A stretch of 64,000 bases of DNA from assembly GCA_017520545.1 (NCBI GenBank), contig JAFXFM010000002.1:62001-126000 (forward strand), in the 5' to 3' direction. How positions within the stretch are numbered: the first letter of the stretch is position 1; each line of letters starts with the position of its first letter. Below the pieces are notes generated by a model. The model was not told the DNA's origin, made no database searches, and worked only from the letters and a program-made list of their open reading frames with translations. This stretch comes from Alistipes sp. GTDB lineage: Bacteria > Bacteroidota > Bacteroidia > Bacteroidales > Rikenellaceae. Of the stretch, positions 24,934-33,018 are shown piece by piece. A program made the position numbers and the translations under genes.

Positions 24934-27717
24934 TTAGTTATGAGGCTTTTTCTCAGCCTTTACCTCCGCATCCGCTTTAATTACAAATTCGGCGTTGGGC
25001 TCTCCAACATTTACCGCTTCGCCGTTGAAGTAAGCCTTGATAATTTCGTCGATATCGGTGAGTTTCAACTTCTTAACACGTTTGTTGTCTGCCTTCAAGG
25101 TTGGACGTGCCGAAATTTTTACTAACAACTGCTGAATTGTCCAAATTTTGGTGATTCTCTCTACTGCGCCCTCTGCCTTCCAAGTGAAGTCGAGCCCCTT
25201 GTAGTAGGTCTTGTAAGCCTTGGCTGCACACTTCACTGGTTTGATGGTGTCAGGAAGAGTCGTGTTGGTAGCAATTACCTCTTTGTAAATAGCGATATAT
25301 TTGGTTGCACTCTGCTGGGTAGCAATGATGTTGTTGTAGGATTCAACACCGTTCTCCAACGAAGAGATACCCTTTACGGTGGTGTCATACAATGCGGTAT
25401 ATTCGCCCATTATAGGCATATTTGCTGCGCATATTGCATTGTGGGTTTGAGTTGCCTTGGTTCGCAATGCACTGAACTCCTCCCACAACTTTATAGTTTT
25501 ATCCTGCACAATGATAAAATTGTTATATGCAGCGATACCACTCTCCAATGAGCCCTTGGTCTTTGCGGCAACCTCGTATTCGGAGTGGTACTTCGCCAAA
25601 ATTGGGTCGTTAGCCGCTACCAATACACTGTGAGCCTTCTCTGCCTTGGCCTTCAATGCTTTATACTCGTTCCACAGTGCAAGAGCCTTTTCTTGTACAG
25701 GGATAAAGTTGGTGTAACGTTTGATACGCTCTTCCAAGGTAACCCTCTGCGATACGGTCGAATAAGACGTTTTGTAATCCGACAAGATAGCATCGCTCGA
25801 CTCAGCAAATATGAGGTGGGTCTTATCTACCTTCTCTTTCAGAGGACGGAGCGTCTCCCACAACTTGAGAATCTGCTTCTGCTTCTCAATGATTTTGTCG
25901 ATACTCTCGGCTTTGGTCGTGTTGTTCCAAGTTGCAGGTTTTGGCATCGCTGTGGAGGTGTGTTTTGCTACTCCTTGCTCAACGATTTGTTCGTTCAACT
26001 TGCTCGCCTCTGCATATTTAGGCAACAACTCACCGAAGTTCTTAATTGCCTGTATTTCGCCTTTGAGGTCGGCTATTGTTGCGTTCAAGTTATCGTGATC
26101 TATTTTTACATTTTCAACATTGTTGTTGTAGTGTTTCTTAAATGCCGAAACCTGTTGCCATAAAATAGTGCCACCAGACATTGCACCCGTGGCCTCCAAC
26201 GCCGATATGTTATCAAACACACCCTTTGCCTCCTCCTGTGCCGCCTTCTTCGCATCGGCAATATCGTCATATTTGTTGCGAATAGGTACTAAATTCTGGA
26301 ATTTTGTGCCATCGTATTCGGCCTTATGAGTAACGAGGATGTAGTTATTACCTGCATATCGCTTATACTCGCGCGAATCAATCTCCACCAACACATTTCC
26401 GGTCTTGCGATCAATACTTTCCATTCTCACAGCAACTACATCGTGCTGCTTGTTGTCAATGGTAATCTCGTTTCGTGCGCCATTAAGATAACCTTCCTTT
26501 ATTTTAGGGAGATAGGAATCCATCTGTTTCTTCTCAACCTCCAAATTGTGTTTCTCCACCAAATCTTTTACGCGCTTTAATTGGTCATCTGTCAGGATGT
26601 ATCTCCACCACTGTCTCTGATATTCATCTCTCTTGATCATCCAACCGCTAATGGTACATTCGTATGGAGGTTCGTTCCAATTTGGGAACTCCATACAATA
26701 TAAATCGGTGTCTTTATACCTCGTTAACACTGCGTCGATGGATTGATAAGCATCTTTTTTATCCTCCAACTCCCTTTGAATTCTTCCCCAAACAGATTCA
26801 AAACCCGCATCAGTAAAATACGGTATTTCAACCACCTCCAAATAAGTAGATAACGAAACTTTTCTCTCTTTTACGTCCTTCTCATCAACAAAAGGTAGTA
26901 AAGAAAAAACGGATCCATATAAATCTACTCCACAATCCACACCGTATTCTCTCCAAAGCGGGATTGCCACTTCTCTAACCATCAAATTGTTAGCCTTCAA
27001 CTCTTTTTGTGTTATTTGACCATTCGCATATTTGGTAGCTAATGCTGCATTCTTCGCATTGAGCGGTTGCGGACCTCCGCCCACCAATATACCATTTCGG
27101 AATTGATAATCATACTCTTTACCTGTAATGAAATGCCACTTGCCCTCCATCTTTCCTGATTTGGAGAATGTTCCCGAAACTTCCACAGAATAACCATCAC
27201 AAACTTCAATGTATTTAAAGGCTCCGGTGAAAACACCCATATTATATGTTGCACTAACATAGCCGGTCGTAGTAACAACATCATCTTTATTCTTTTTACC
27301 CTCAAATAAGAAGCGACCATTTGGCACGCCATTCACATAGTTACCAGAAAAAGTAGCATTATAAACCTCTTCAGAACGATCATATCCTCGTACCGCTCTG
27401 GTAATTATTCTTTCCCACTCTGTTACCTTAACAGCTCCATTCAAAAGTCCCTTATTATAATTTGAGGTAATAGATAGATTACTATCGGTATAAATATCGT
27501 AATAGCTACCATATACACCTATTCTGTCGCTGTCTTCTCGCTTTGTTTTTATCGTCCTTGGACCATCGTAAACTCGCTCTCCATTTTGAAGAATGTAGCC
27601 ATAGGTCGTGGTACCATCTCCATCATAATAAATTGCTTCGGTTACAGTGCGTCGTTGGGCTAGTGTTGTACCTACACACAAAACCACCGCCAACATTGCC
27701 AATAATAGTTTTTTCAT
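24934..27717 (-). CDS. Secreted MORN-like protein with tandem helical repeats
   Basis: A 927-residue exported protein. The start at 27717 is preferred because it gives the signal peptide MKKLLLAMLAVVLCVGTTLAQ, shared with the neighbouring 480-residue protein; a start 10 codons earlier would mask it. Residues about 20-230 have MORN-like repeats (NKGLLNGAVKV, YVNGVPNGRFLFEG, NMGVFTGAFKYIE). The C-terminal third carries at least three clear repeats of about 62 residues that begin LWETLRPLKEK, LWNEYKALKAK and LWEEFSALRTK and end near IxxQ, predicted to be helical. Function unknown. Confidence 0.65.
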   Translation of the reverse strand: MKKLLLAMLAVVLCVGTTLAQRRTVTEAIYYDGDGTTTYGYILQNGERVYDGPRTIKTKREDSDRIGVYGSYYDIYTDSNLSITSNYNKGLLNGAVKVTEWERIITRAVRGYDRSEEVYNATFSGNYVNGVPNGRFLFEGKKNKDDVVTTTGYVSATYNMGVFTGAFKYIEVCDGYSVEVSGTFSKSGKMEGKWHFITGKEYDYQFRNGILVGGGPQPLNAKNAALATKYANGQITQKELKANNLMVREVAIPLWREYGVDCGVDLYGSVFSLLPFVDEKDVKERKVSLSTYLEVVEIPYFTDAGFESVWGRIQRELEDKKDAYQSIDAVLTRYKDTDLYCMEFPNWNEPPYECTISGWMIKRDEYQRQWWRYILTDDQLKRVKDLVEKHNLEVEKKQMDSYLPKIKEGYLNGARNEITIDNKQHDVVAVRMESIDRKTGNVLVEIDSREYKRYAGNNYILVTHKAEYDGTKFQNLVPIRNKYDDIADAKKAAQEEAKGVFDNISALEATGAMSGGTILWQQVSAFKKHYNNNVENVKIDHDNLNATIADLKGEIQAIKNFGELLPKYAEASKLNEQIVEQGVAKHTSTAMPKPATWNNTTKAESIDKIIEKQKQILKLWETLRPLKEKVDKTHLIFAESSDAILSDYKTSYSTVSQRVTLEERIKRYTNFIPVQEKALALWNEYKALKAKAEKAHSVLVAANDPILAKYHSEYEVAAKTKGSLESGIAAYNNFIIVQDKTIKLWEEFSALRTKATQTHNAICAANMPIMGEYTALYDTTVKGISSLENGVESYNNIIATQQSATKYIAIYKEVIATNTTLPDTIKPVKCAAKAYKTYYKGLDFTWKAEGAVERITKIWTIQQLLVKISARPTLKADNKRVKKLKLTDIDEIIKAYFNGEAVNVGEPNAEFVIKADAEVKAEKKPHN

Positions 27718-27865
27718 AATGGGAAAATTTGAGTTATATAAAATCATTTATAATATCCTAATAATCAGATAAATACCCCCCCCCAGCAAAACCAGAAAGG
27801 GGCATTTTACACCTTTATTCTAAAATATGTTCCAACTTTTCTTACGTAAATACAAATACCTATTA

Positions 27866-27873
27866 CAAATATA
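27866..27873 (-). promoter_or_regulatory. -7 element (TATATTTG) of the 927-residue gene
   Basis: Minus-strand TATATTTG about 150 bp before the start, with flanking sequence similar to that at 24834-24873. The space to the start codon is AT-rich and includes a run of nine or ten C residues near 27776. Confidence 0.5.
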
Positions 27874-27958
27874 GATATTTTGGTTGTACTTCCCAACTTT
27901 TTCAGCTCCTTTTTGTTTTTTGTTTTTTTCGTGGACCCACAAAAATGGAGGGGCACAG

Positions 27959-28045
27959 GCTTGCACACATACAGGCACAAAAAACAAAAACAGACGACTT
28001 GTACAAGTCGTCTGCTCTGCAAATTTTGGAGGTCTGAAGCGGATT
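27959..28045. repeat. Extra copy of the tRNA-Cys 3' end and its terminator
   Basis: This 87-bp stretch repeats 28207-28294 with few differences. It contains the last 18 nt or so of tRNA-Cys (AGGTCTGAAGCGGATT in forward sense), the hairpin AGACGACTTG/CAAGTCGTCT and the flank CTTGCACACATACAGG. Homology to the tRNA stops inside the T-arm, after which a GC-rich piece (GGGCTTCGCCCGCGCTCGCG) follows. The whole 27718-28278 spacer holds only this and the gene promoter. The two copies are 248 bp apart. Confidence 0.85.
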
Positions 28046-28231
28046 TGAAGCAAGGGCTTCGCCCGCGCTCGCGGGGATACCATAACAGCGCAGCACAAAG
28101 TGCGAGCAATATACTCAAATATCCACGCAACCGCACTCAAAAGGTGAGCAATTTATTTGCAGAGCAACGCCGTAAGGCGGGAGTTGTTTTTTTGGCGCAT
28201 ATGGGTGCTTGCACACATACAGGTAAAAAAA

Positions 28232-28262
28232 CAAAAAACAGACGACTTGTAACAAGTCGTCT
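28232..28262 (-). terminator. Terminator of tRNA-Cys
   Basis: Stem AGACGACTTGT / ACAAGTCGTCT downstream of the tRNA on the minus strand, followed there by TTTTTTGTTTTTTT. Confidence 0.8.
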
Positions 28263-28278
28263 GCTCTGCAAATTTTGG

Positions 28279-28349
28279 AGGTCTGAAGCGGATTCGAACC
28301 GCTGTACGAGGTTTTGCAGACCTCTGCCTAGCCACTCGGCCATCAGACC
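28279..28349 (-). tRNA. tRNA-Cys (anticodon GCA)
   Basis: Cloverleaf on the reverse strand: acceptor GGTCTGA/TCAGACC, anticodon stem GAGGT/ACCTC with loop CTGCAAA (anticodon GCA), T-arm AGCGG/CCGCT around TTCGAAT, and discriminator T as expected for cysteine. CCA is not encoded. Confidence 0.93.
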
Positions 28350-28369
28350 ATTTTCGCCTTTTCGGTCTG

Positions 28370-28400
28370 CAAATATACAAACTTTTCTACAATCTGCAAA
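28370..28400 (-). promoter_or_regulatory. Promoter of tRNA-Cys
   Basis: Minus-strand TTTG (CAAA at 28397-28400) and TATATTTG (CAAATATA at 28370-28377) are 19 bp apart, a full match to the consensus, 20 bp before the tRNA 5' end. Confidence 0.8.
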
Positions 28401-28455
28401 ATTTCAGCAAAAATTCTACCAAAAAGGATGAAGCTTCCGATATATAGGCGTAAAA

Positions 28456-28487
28456 TGGGGTGTCCTACTCGCAAGTGGAGCACCCCA
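28456..28487 (-). terminator. Terminator of deoC
   Basis: TGGGGTG (28456-28462) pairs with CACCCCA (28481-28487); on the minus strand it is followed by TTTTAC. It lies 17 bp beyond the deoC stop. Confidence 0.65.
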
Positions 28488-28504
28488 ATTCCATTCAGAA
28501 ACTA

Positions 28505-29383
28505 TTAGAAGTGCGAAACCTTCTCGCCGAGAACTGCCGAGAGAAGGTTGTTCGCCGCCGACGATGCTCCGATACGGAACAGATCGGTAGTGAGCCACTC
28601 CTCGCCCAAAATCTCCTCGACGATAGTGTAGTACAACGCTGCATCCTCAGGTGTACGAACACCTCCCGCAGCCTTGAAGCCCACCTTCACGCCCGTCTTC
28701 TCGTGGAAGAGCTTAATGGCACGACACATCACAACTGCCGCCTCCGGCGTCGCCGCAACATCAATCTTGCCCGTCGAAGTCTTAATGAAGTCGGTGCCCG
28801 CCAGCATCGAAATCAACGACGCATCGTGAATCAGCTGCGATGTCTTCAATGCTCCCGTCTCGAGAATAACTTTCAAAACGGTATCCTCGCCCATCTCCGA
28901 GCGAATAACCTCAACTTCGTTGGCCGCCTCATCGTAGTTGCCCTCCAACACCTTGCCTACGTTCATCACTATATCGACCTCGTCAGCTCCGTTTTCGATA
29001 GCCATAGCCACCTCCAACATCTTCACTTCGAGGAAGGTCTGCGATGCCGGAAAGCCTGCCGCAACGCTCGTAATACGCATAGGCGAGCCATCAACAGCCA
29101 AGCCTACGGTCTCGACAAACGACGGATAGACGCAAATCGAAGCCACATTTGCCAAATCGGGATACTTGGTATAAAACTCCACCGCACGCTTGGCAAAAGC
29201 CGATACCGACTCCACCGAGTCGTTGCAGGTCAGCGTAGTCAAATCGACTGCCGACAGCGCAAAGGCATAAACCTCCTTGCGACAGTTGCGTGCCGAAAGT
29301 GCCTTGATGCGGGCAACCTCGGCTGCTACCTCCGCCTCTGTCAATGCGGGTGCAAAATCTATTAGTCTATTTTTGTACTCCAT
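28505..29383 (-). CDS. deoC: Deoxyribose-phosphate aldolase
   Basis: Cleaves 2-deoxyribose 5-phosphate to glyceraldehyde 3-phosphate and acetaldehyde during deoxynucleoside breakdown. The TIM-barrel protein (292 residues) has the active-site lysine context LKVILETGAL, the Schiff-base lysine in FIKTSTGK, and the closing KAAGGVRTPEDA. Barrel strands AVDLTTLT, SICVYPSF and DIVMNVG are in order. It belongs to the longer DeoC type. galE lies upstream in the same direction, separated by a heptamer tract. Confidence 0.95.
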   Translation of the reverse strand: MEYKNRLIDFAPALTEAEVAAEVARIKALSARNCRKEVYAFALSAVDLTTLTCNDSVESVSAFAKRAVEFYTKYPDLANVASICVYPSFVETVGLAVDGSPMRITSVAAGFPASQTFLEVKMLEVAMAIENGADEVDIVMNVGKVLEGNYDEAANEVEVIRSEMGEDTVLKVILETGALKTSQLIHDASLISMLAGTDFIKTSTGKIDVAATPEAAVVMCRAIKLFHEKTGVKVGFKAAGGVRTPEDAALYYTIVEEILGEEWLTTDLFRIGASSAANNLLSAVLGEKVSHF

Positions 29384-29413
29384 AACTCCATATTTTGCGA
29401 AAGGAAAACTTTT

Positions 29414-29441
29414 TTCCGTTTTTCGCTTTCGGTTTACCGTT
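29414..29441. repeat. Heptamer tract (minus-strand AACGGAA family)
   Basis: Four 7-bp units in forward sense TTCCGTT, TTTCGCT, TTCGGTT, TACCGTT; the first is the exact complement of AACGGAA. It fills the galE-deoC spacer up to the galE stop and adjoins GGAAAACTTTTTTCC, the same motif that follows the heptamers in elements A and B. Confidence 0.75.
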
Positions 29442-30469
29442 TATTTTATTCCGCGAACGTTCTTCTCCCAAGCCCAAGCCGAGCGCAAAGTGTCGTCCAA
29501 CGAACGCTCTGCCTTCCAGCCGAGCTCCTCGTTTGCGTGAGCGGTATCTGCCCAGATAGCTACAACGTCGCCCGGACGACGTGGTGCAACCTTATAGTTG
29601 AGCTTCAACTCGTTTACACGCTCGAAGGTGTTCACCAACTCCAACACCGATACTGCACGACCCGTGCCAACATTGAAGATTTCGTAACGCTCCTTGTTCT
29701 TATCGTCGATCATTCGCTTGATAGCCACAACGTGAGCCTTCGCCAAATCCACGATGTCGATGTAGTCGCGCAAGCACGAGCCATCAGGAGTATCGTAGTC
29801 ATCACCGAACACCGACAAGCACTCGCGAACGCCCGCAGCGGTCTGGGTGATAAATGGAACGAGGTTCTGAGGTACACCACGTGGCAACTCACCAATCAAA
29901 GCCGACGGGTGCGCACCGATTGGGTTAAAGTAGCGCAAAGCGATACCCTTCAAACCACCATAAGCAGCCACCGAGTCGCGCAGGATATCCTCGCACATCT
30001 GCTTGGTATTGCCATACGACGATGTTGCAGGCTTGCGTGGGGTCTGCTCTGTTACAGGGAGCTCATCGGCCTCGCCATATACGGTAGCCGACGACGAGAA
30101 TACGATATTGTGGCGGTCGAACTCACGCATCAAGTCGATGATGTTCATAAACGAGAGGAGGTTGTTGCGGTAGTACTTCATAGGGTCTGCCACTGACTCT
30201 CCCACCGCCTTAAACGCTGCAAAGTGAATTACCGAGTCGAATTCATACTGCTCGAAAACCTTGCGGAAAGCCTCCTTGTCGCAGCAATCGACATTGATGA
30301 AAGGCACATCTACACCTGTAATTTTGCGAACACCCTCAACACCCGACATATCCGAGTTTGAGAGGTTGTCTGCTACAACCACGTTCAATCCTGCGTTGAT
30401 CAACTCAACTGCGGTGTGCGAGCCGATATATCCGGCTCCACCCGATACCAAAACTGTTTTCTGTTTCAT
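29441..30469 (-). CDS. galE: UDP-glucose 4-epimerase
   Basis: Interconverts UDP-glucose and UDP-galactose for galactose use and surface glycan synthesis. The NAD-binding motif GGAGYIGSH is at the start, and the catalytic YxxxK is in SYGNTKQ, with the upstream serine cluster FSSSATVYG. The 342-residue length is usual. It is transcribed away from the ABC exporter gene, and the two promoters overlap in the shared spacer. Confidence 0.95.
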   Translation of the reverse strand: MKQKTVLVSGGAGYIGSHTAVELINAGLNVVVADNLSNSDMSGVEGVRKITGVDVPFINVDCCDKEAFRKVFEQYEFDSVIHFAAFKAVGESVADPMKYYRNNLLSFMNIIDLMREFDRHNIVFSSSATVYGEADELPVTEQTPRKPATSSYGNTKQMCEDILRDSVAAYGGLKGIALRYFNPIGAHPSALIGELPRGVPQNLVPFITQTAAGVRECLSVFGDDYDTPDGSCLRDYIDIVDLAKAHVVAIKRMIDDKNKERYEIFNVGTGRAVSVLELVNTFERVNELKLNYKVAPRRPGDVVAIWADTAHANEELGWKAERSLDDTLRSAWAWEKNVRGIK

Positions 30470-30548
30470 CTTGTAGTTATTTTGTATGTTTTGCGTCTAA
30501 TTGGTAAAAAGTGAGTAAAAGTTGAAAACTCCACTTCGCTATTCTACG

Positions 30549-30576
30549 CAAAGTTAATAGAATTTTTATATATTTG
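30549..30576. promoter_or_regulatory. Overlapping divergent -7 elements of galE and the ABC exporter
   Basis: Minus-strand TAACTTTG (forward CAAAGTTA at 30549-30556) points to galE. Plus-strand TATATTTG at 30569-30576 points to the ATPase gene at 30603. Only 12 bp separate them, so the two promoters should compete or be co-regulated. Confidence 0.65.
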
Positions 30577-30602
30577 CACTATATTTTTCAAAAATTTAGG
30601 GT

Positions 30603-31526
30603 ATGAGCAACATTATTACCGCCGAACACATCACAAAAAGATTTTCGGCTCACACTGCGCTCGACGATGTATCGGTCGAAATACCACGCGGCTCGGTCTA
30701 CGGACTACTCGGTCCGAATGGTGCCGGCAAGACCACACTTATCCGCACCATAAACCGCATAACGCTGCCCGATGAGGGTCGTATTCTATTCAACGGTAAC
30801 CCCATAACACAGCAGGATATCTTCCGTATCGGATACCTCCCCGAGGAGCGTGGTCTGTACCGCAAAATGAAGGTTGGCGAGCAGGCTCTCTTTCTCGCAC
30901 AACTCAAAGGTTTGAAGCGTTACGATGCACTTGTGCGTTTGAAGGAGTGGTTTTCGCGCTTCGGCATCGAGGAGTGGTGGAACAAGAAGGTGGAGGACCT
31001 CTCGAAAGGTATGGCGCAGAAGGTGCAATTTATGGTTACGGTTATCCATCGCCCCGAACTCCTCATCTTCGATGAGCCTTTCTCGGGATTTGACCCAATC
31101 AATGCCAACCTGCTCAAAGAGGAGATTCTGCGACTTCGCGACGAGGGCGCTACGGTGATTTTTTCGACACACAATATGTCCTCCGTGGAGGAGATTTGCG
31201 ACCATATAACCCTTATCAACAAGTCGAAAAATATCCTTTCGGGCAAGGTCGATGATATTCGCCGTACGCACGGTGGAAACACATTCTCTGTGCAGTACAA
31301 GGGCGAAGGCAAGGCTCTCACCGAGAAGTTGCAACATTCGTGCGAAATTCTCGAAAGCGAAGAGAGCGCAATAGGCTTCTCGTCGCTCAAAATTCACATC
31401 GAGCGCGACGAAGATATCCGCTCGGTGGTGGCACAGATAAACGACACGGTCGAGATGCGCCAGTTCACCGAGATTGTGCCAAGTATGAACGATATCTTTA
31501 TTCGTGCCGTAAACGGAGTGTTGTAG
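30603..31526 (+). CDS. ABC-2 type exporter, ATP-binding protein (NatA-like)
   Basis: ATPase subunit of a two-gene exporter. Walker A is GPNGAGKTT near residue 41, the signature is a divergent LSKGMAQKVQF near 137, Walker B is LLIFDEPFSGFDP near 157, and the H-loop is FSTHNMSS. The last 80 residues form the extra DUF4162-type tail common in this group. The 307-residue length is normal. The permease follows after 144 bp that include a heptamer array. Substrate unknown (sodium, drug or lipid exporters share this family). Confidence 0.9.
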   Translation: MSNIITAEHITKRFSAHTALDDVSVEIPRGSVYGLLGPNGAGKTTLIRTINRITLPDEGRILFNGNPITQQDIFRIGYLPEERGLYRKMKVGEQALFLAQLKGLKRYDALVRLKEWFSRFGIEEWWNKKVEDLSKGMAQKVQFMVTVIHRPELLIFDEPFSGFDPINANLLKEEILRLRDEGATVIFSTHNMSSVEEICDHITLINKSKNILSGKVDDIRRTHGGNTFSVQYKGEGKALTEKLQHSCEILESEESAIGFSSLKIHIERDEDIRSVVAQINDTVEMRQFTEIVPSMNDIFIRAVNGVL

Positions 31527-31541
31527 GCTTAGACGAAAGAA

Positions 31542-31590
31542 AACGGAAAACGGAAAGCGGAAAACGGAAAACGGAAAACAGAGAACAGAG
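31542..31590. repeat. Heptamer array between exporter genes
   Basis: Seven 7-bp units: AACGGAA, AACGGAA, AGCGGAA, AACGGAA, AACGGAA, AACAGAG, AACAGAG. Like the array in the binding-protein gene it totals 49 bp, but it is intergenic. A run of eight C then six A residues lies at 31637-31650. Confidence 0.88.
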
Positions 31591-31670
31591 AAACGGGAAA
31601 TTAAGAATTACTTTCATAAACTCTCTGTATTCATTACCCCCCCCAAAAAACATAATTGAATTTTAATTTT

Positions 31671-32984
31671 ATGAGAAATATAGGACTGATTGTTGGTCGC
31701 GAATATCGCGAACGAGTATATAAAAAGTCGTTTATCATTACGACTATCCTGATGCCGTTGTTGATGTTGCTTTTGAGTGCGGCACCAACGCTGATTATGG
31801 AGTTTGTCGATACCGACACACACCGCATCACGGTGGTTGATGAGAGTGGTTTGGTGGCTCCGAGCCTCAAATCGGACAAAGAGGTGGAGTTTGTAATCTC
31901 CGATAAGAGCATAGCCGATGCCCTCACCGCCACGGCAGATGACGAGTCGAGCTTCGGCGTGTTGCACGTAGGCAAGGAGATTGTTGCAAACCCCAACGAT
32001 GCACGTCTATACACCACATCTTCGTCTTCGATGATGCTCGAAGAGAATATCGCTTCACAGATTGAGAAGGTTATCGAGAGCGAAAGACTCAAAGCCTATA
32101 ACATCGAAAATCTCGACGAGATTCTCGACAAGGTGGAGGCCACCGTACATCTCACAACCATAGACAAGAACGAAGGAATCTCCTCGACAATGGCGTCGTC
32201 GTTGGTGGGTATGTTGCTCGGTTTTGTGCTCTACTTTATCCTCGCCATCTATGGCAGTATGGTGATGCAGAGCGTTATTGAGGAGAAAAATTCGCGCATC
32301 TTGGAGGTTATGGTTTCGACCGTGCGACCTTTTGAGATGTTGATGGGCAAAATTCTCGGTATAGCCGCCGTTGCTGCGACACAGATTGTTGTTTGGGGTG
32401 TTCTGCTGATGGTTTTCAGCGCAGTTATTATGCCGGCATTGATGCCTGACAACATTATCGAGAGCGTTCAGCAGGTACAGGCGGGCGCCGATGTTGCTGC
32501 ACTTGCAACACAGCAGGACGTTGCACCAGAGATGCTCACCGCCTTGGCATCTATACTCGACACAGGACACATCTCGATGGTGCTGGTTTCGATGTTGCTC
32601 TTCACCGTGGGAGGCTTCTTGCTCTACGCTTCACTCTATGCCGCAGTTGGTGCCAGCGTCGATCAGGCACAGGATGCACAGCAATTGACAATGGTTATAA
32701 CAATGCCTATCATCTTCTCGTTCATTATAATGATGATGGTGATGAAGGATCCGAACTCTCCTATCGTCTTTTGGTGCTCGATGATTCCATTCTCGTCGCC
32801 GATAGTTATGATGGCACGCATTCCAAGCGGGGTGCCTATGTGGGAGGTTGCAACATCTCTACTGCTCCTCTATGCAACCTTTGTGGTCTGCGTATGGGGT
32901 GCTGCAAAGATCTACAAGGTGGGAATCTTTATGCACGGAGCAAAACCAAAACTCCGCGACCTGTGGCGTTGGTTGCGCTACTAA
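31671..32984 (+). CDS. ABC-2 type exporter, permease protein (NatB-like)
   Basis: Membrane subunit of 437 residues. The ATG at 31671 (MRNIGLIVGREYRERVYKKSF) is chosen over a TTG five codons earlier. One membrane helix near residues 22-45 is followed by a large extracytoplasmic domain (to about 170) and then about five helices, the usual NatB/ABC-2 layout. The stretch EEKNSRILEVMVSTVRPFEMLMGKILG between helices is a typical signature. It pairs with the ATPase just upstream. Confidence 0.9.
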   Translation: MRNIGLIVGREYRERVYKKSFIITTILMPLLMLLLSAAPTLIMEFVDTDTHRITVVDESGLVAPSLKSDKEVEFVISDKSIADALTATADDESSFGVLHVGKEIVANPNDARLYTTSSSSMMLEENIASQIEKVIESERLKAYNIENLDEILDKVEATVHLTTIDKNEGISSTMASSLVGMLLGFVLYFILAIYGSMVMQSVIEEKNSRILEVMVSTVRPFEMLMGKILGIAAVAATQIVVWGVLLMVFSAVIMPALMPDNIIESVQQVQAGADVAALATQQDVAPEMLTALASILDTGHISMVLVSMLLFTVGGFLLYASLYAAVGASVDQAQDAQQLTMVITMPIIFSFIIMMMVMKDPNSPIVFWCSMIPFSSPIVMMARIPSGVPMWEVATSLLLLYATFVVCVWGAAKIYKVGIFMHGAKPKLRDLWRWLRY

Positions 32985-33018
32985 ACGGCCCATTCGAAAA
33001 TAAACAGACACCATAGCT

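Noticed and set aside
27880-28431. 183-codon ORF across the tRNA-Cys region
   Set aside because: It runs through the tRNA gene and both terminator copies; its repeats are only the duplicated DNA.
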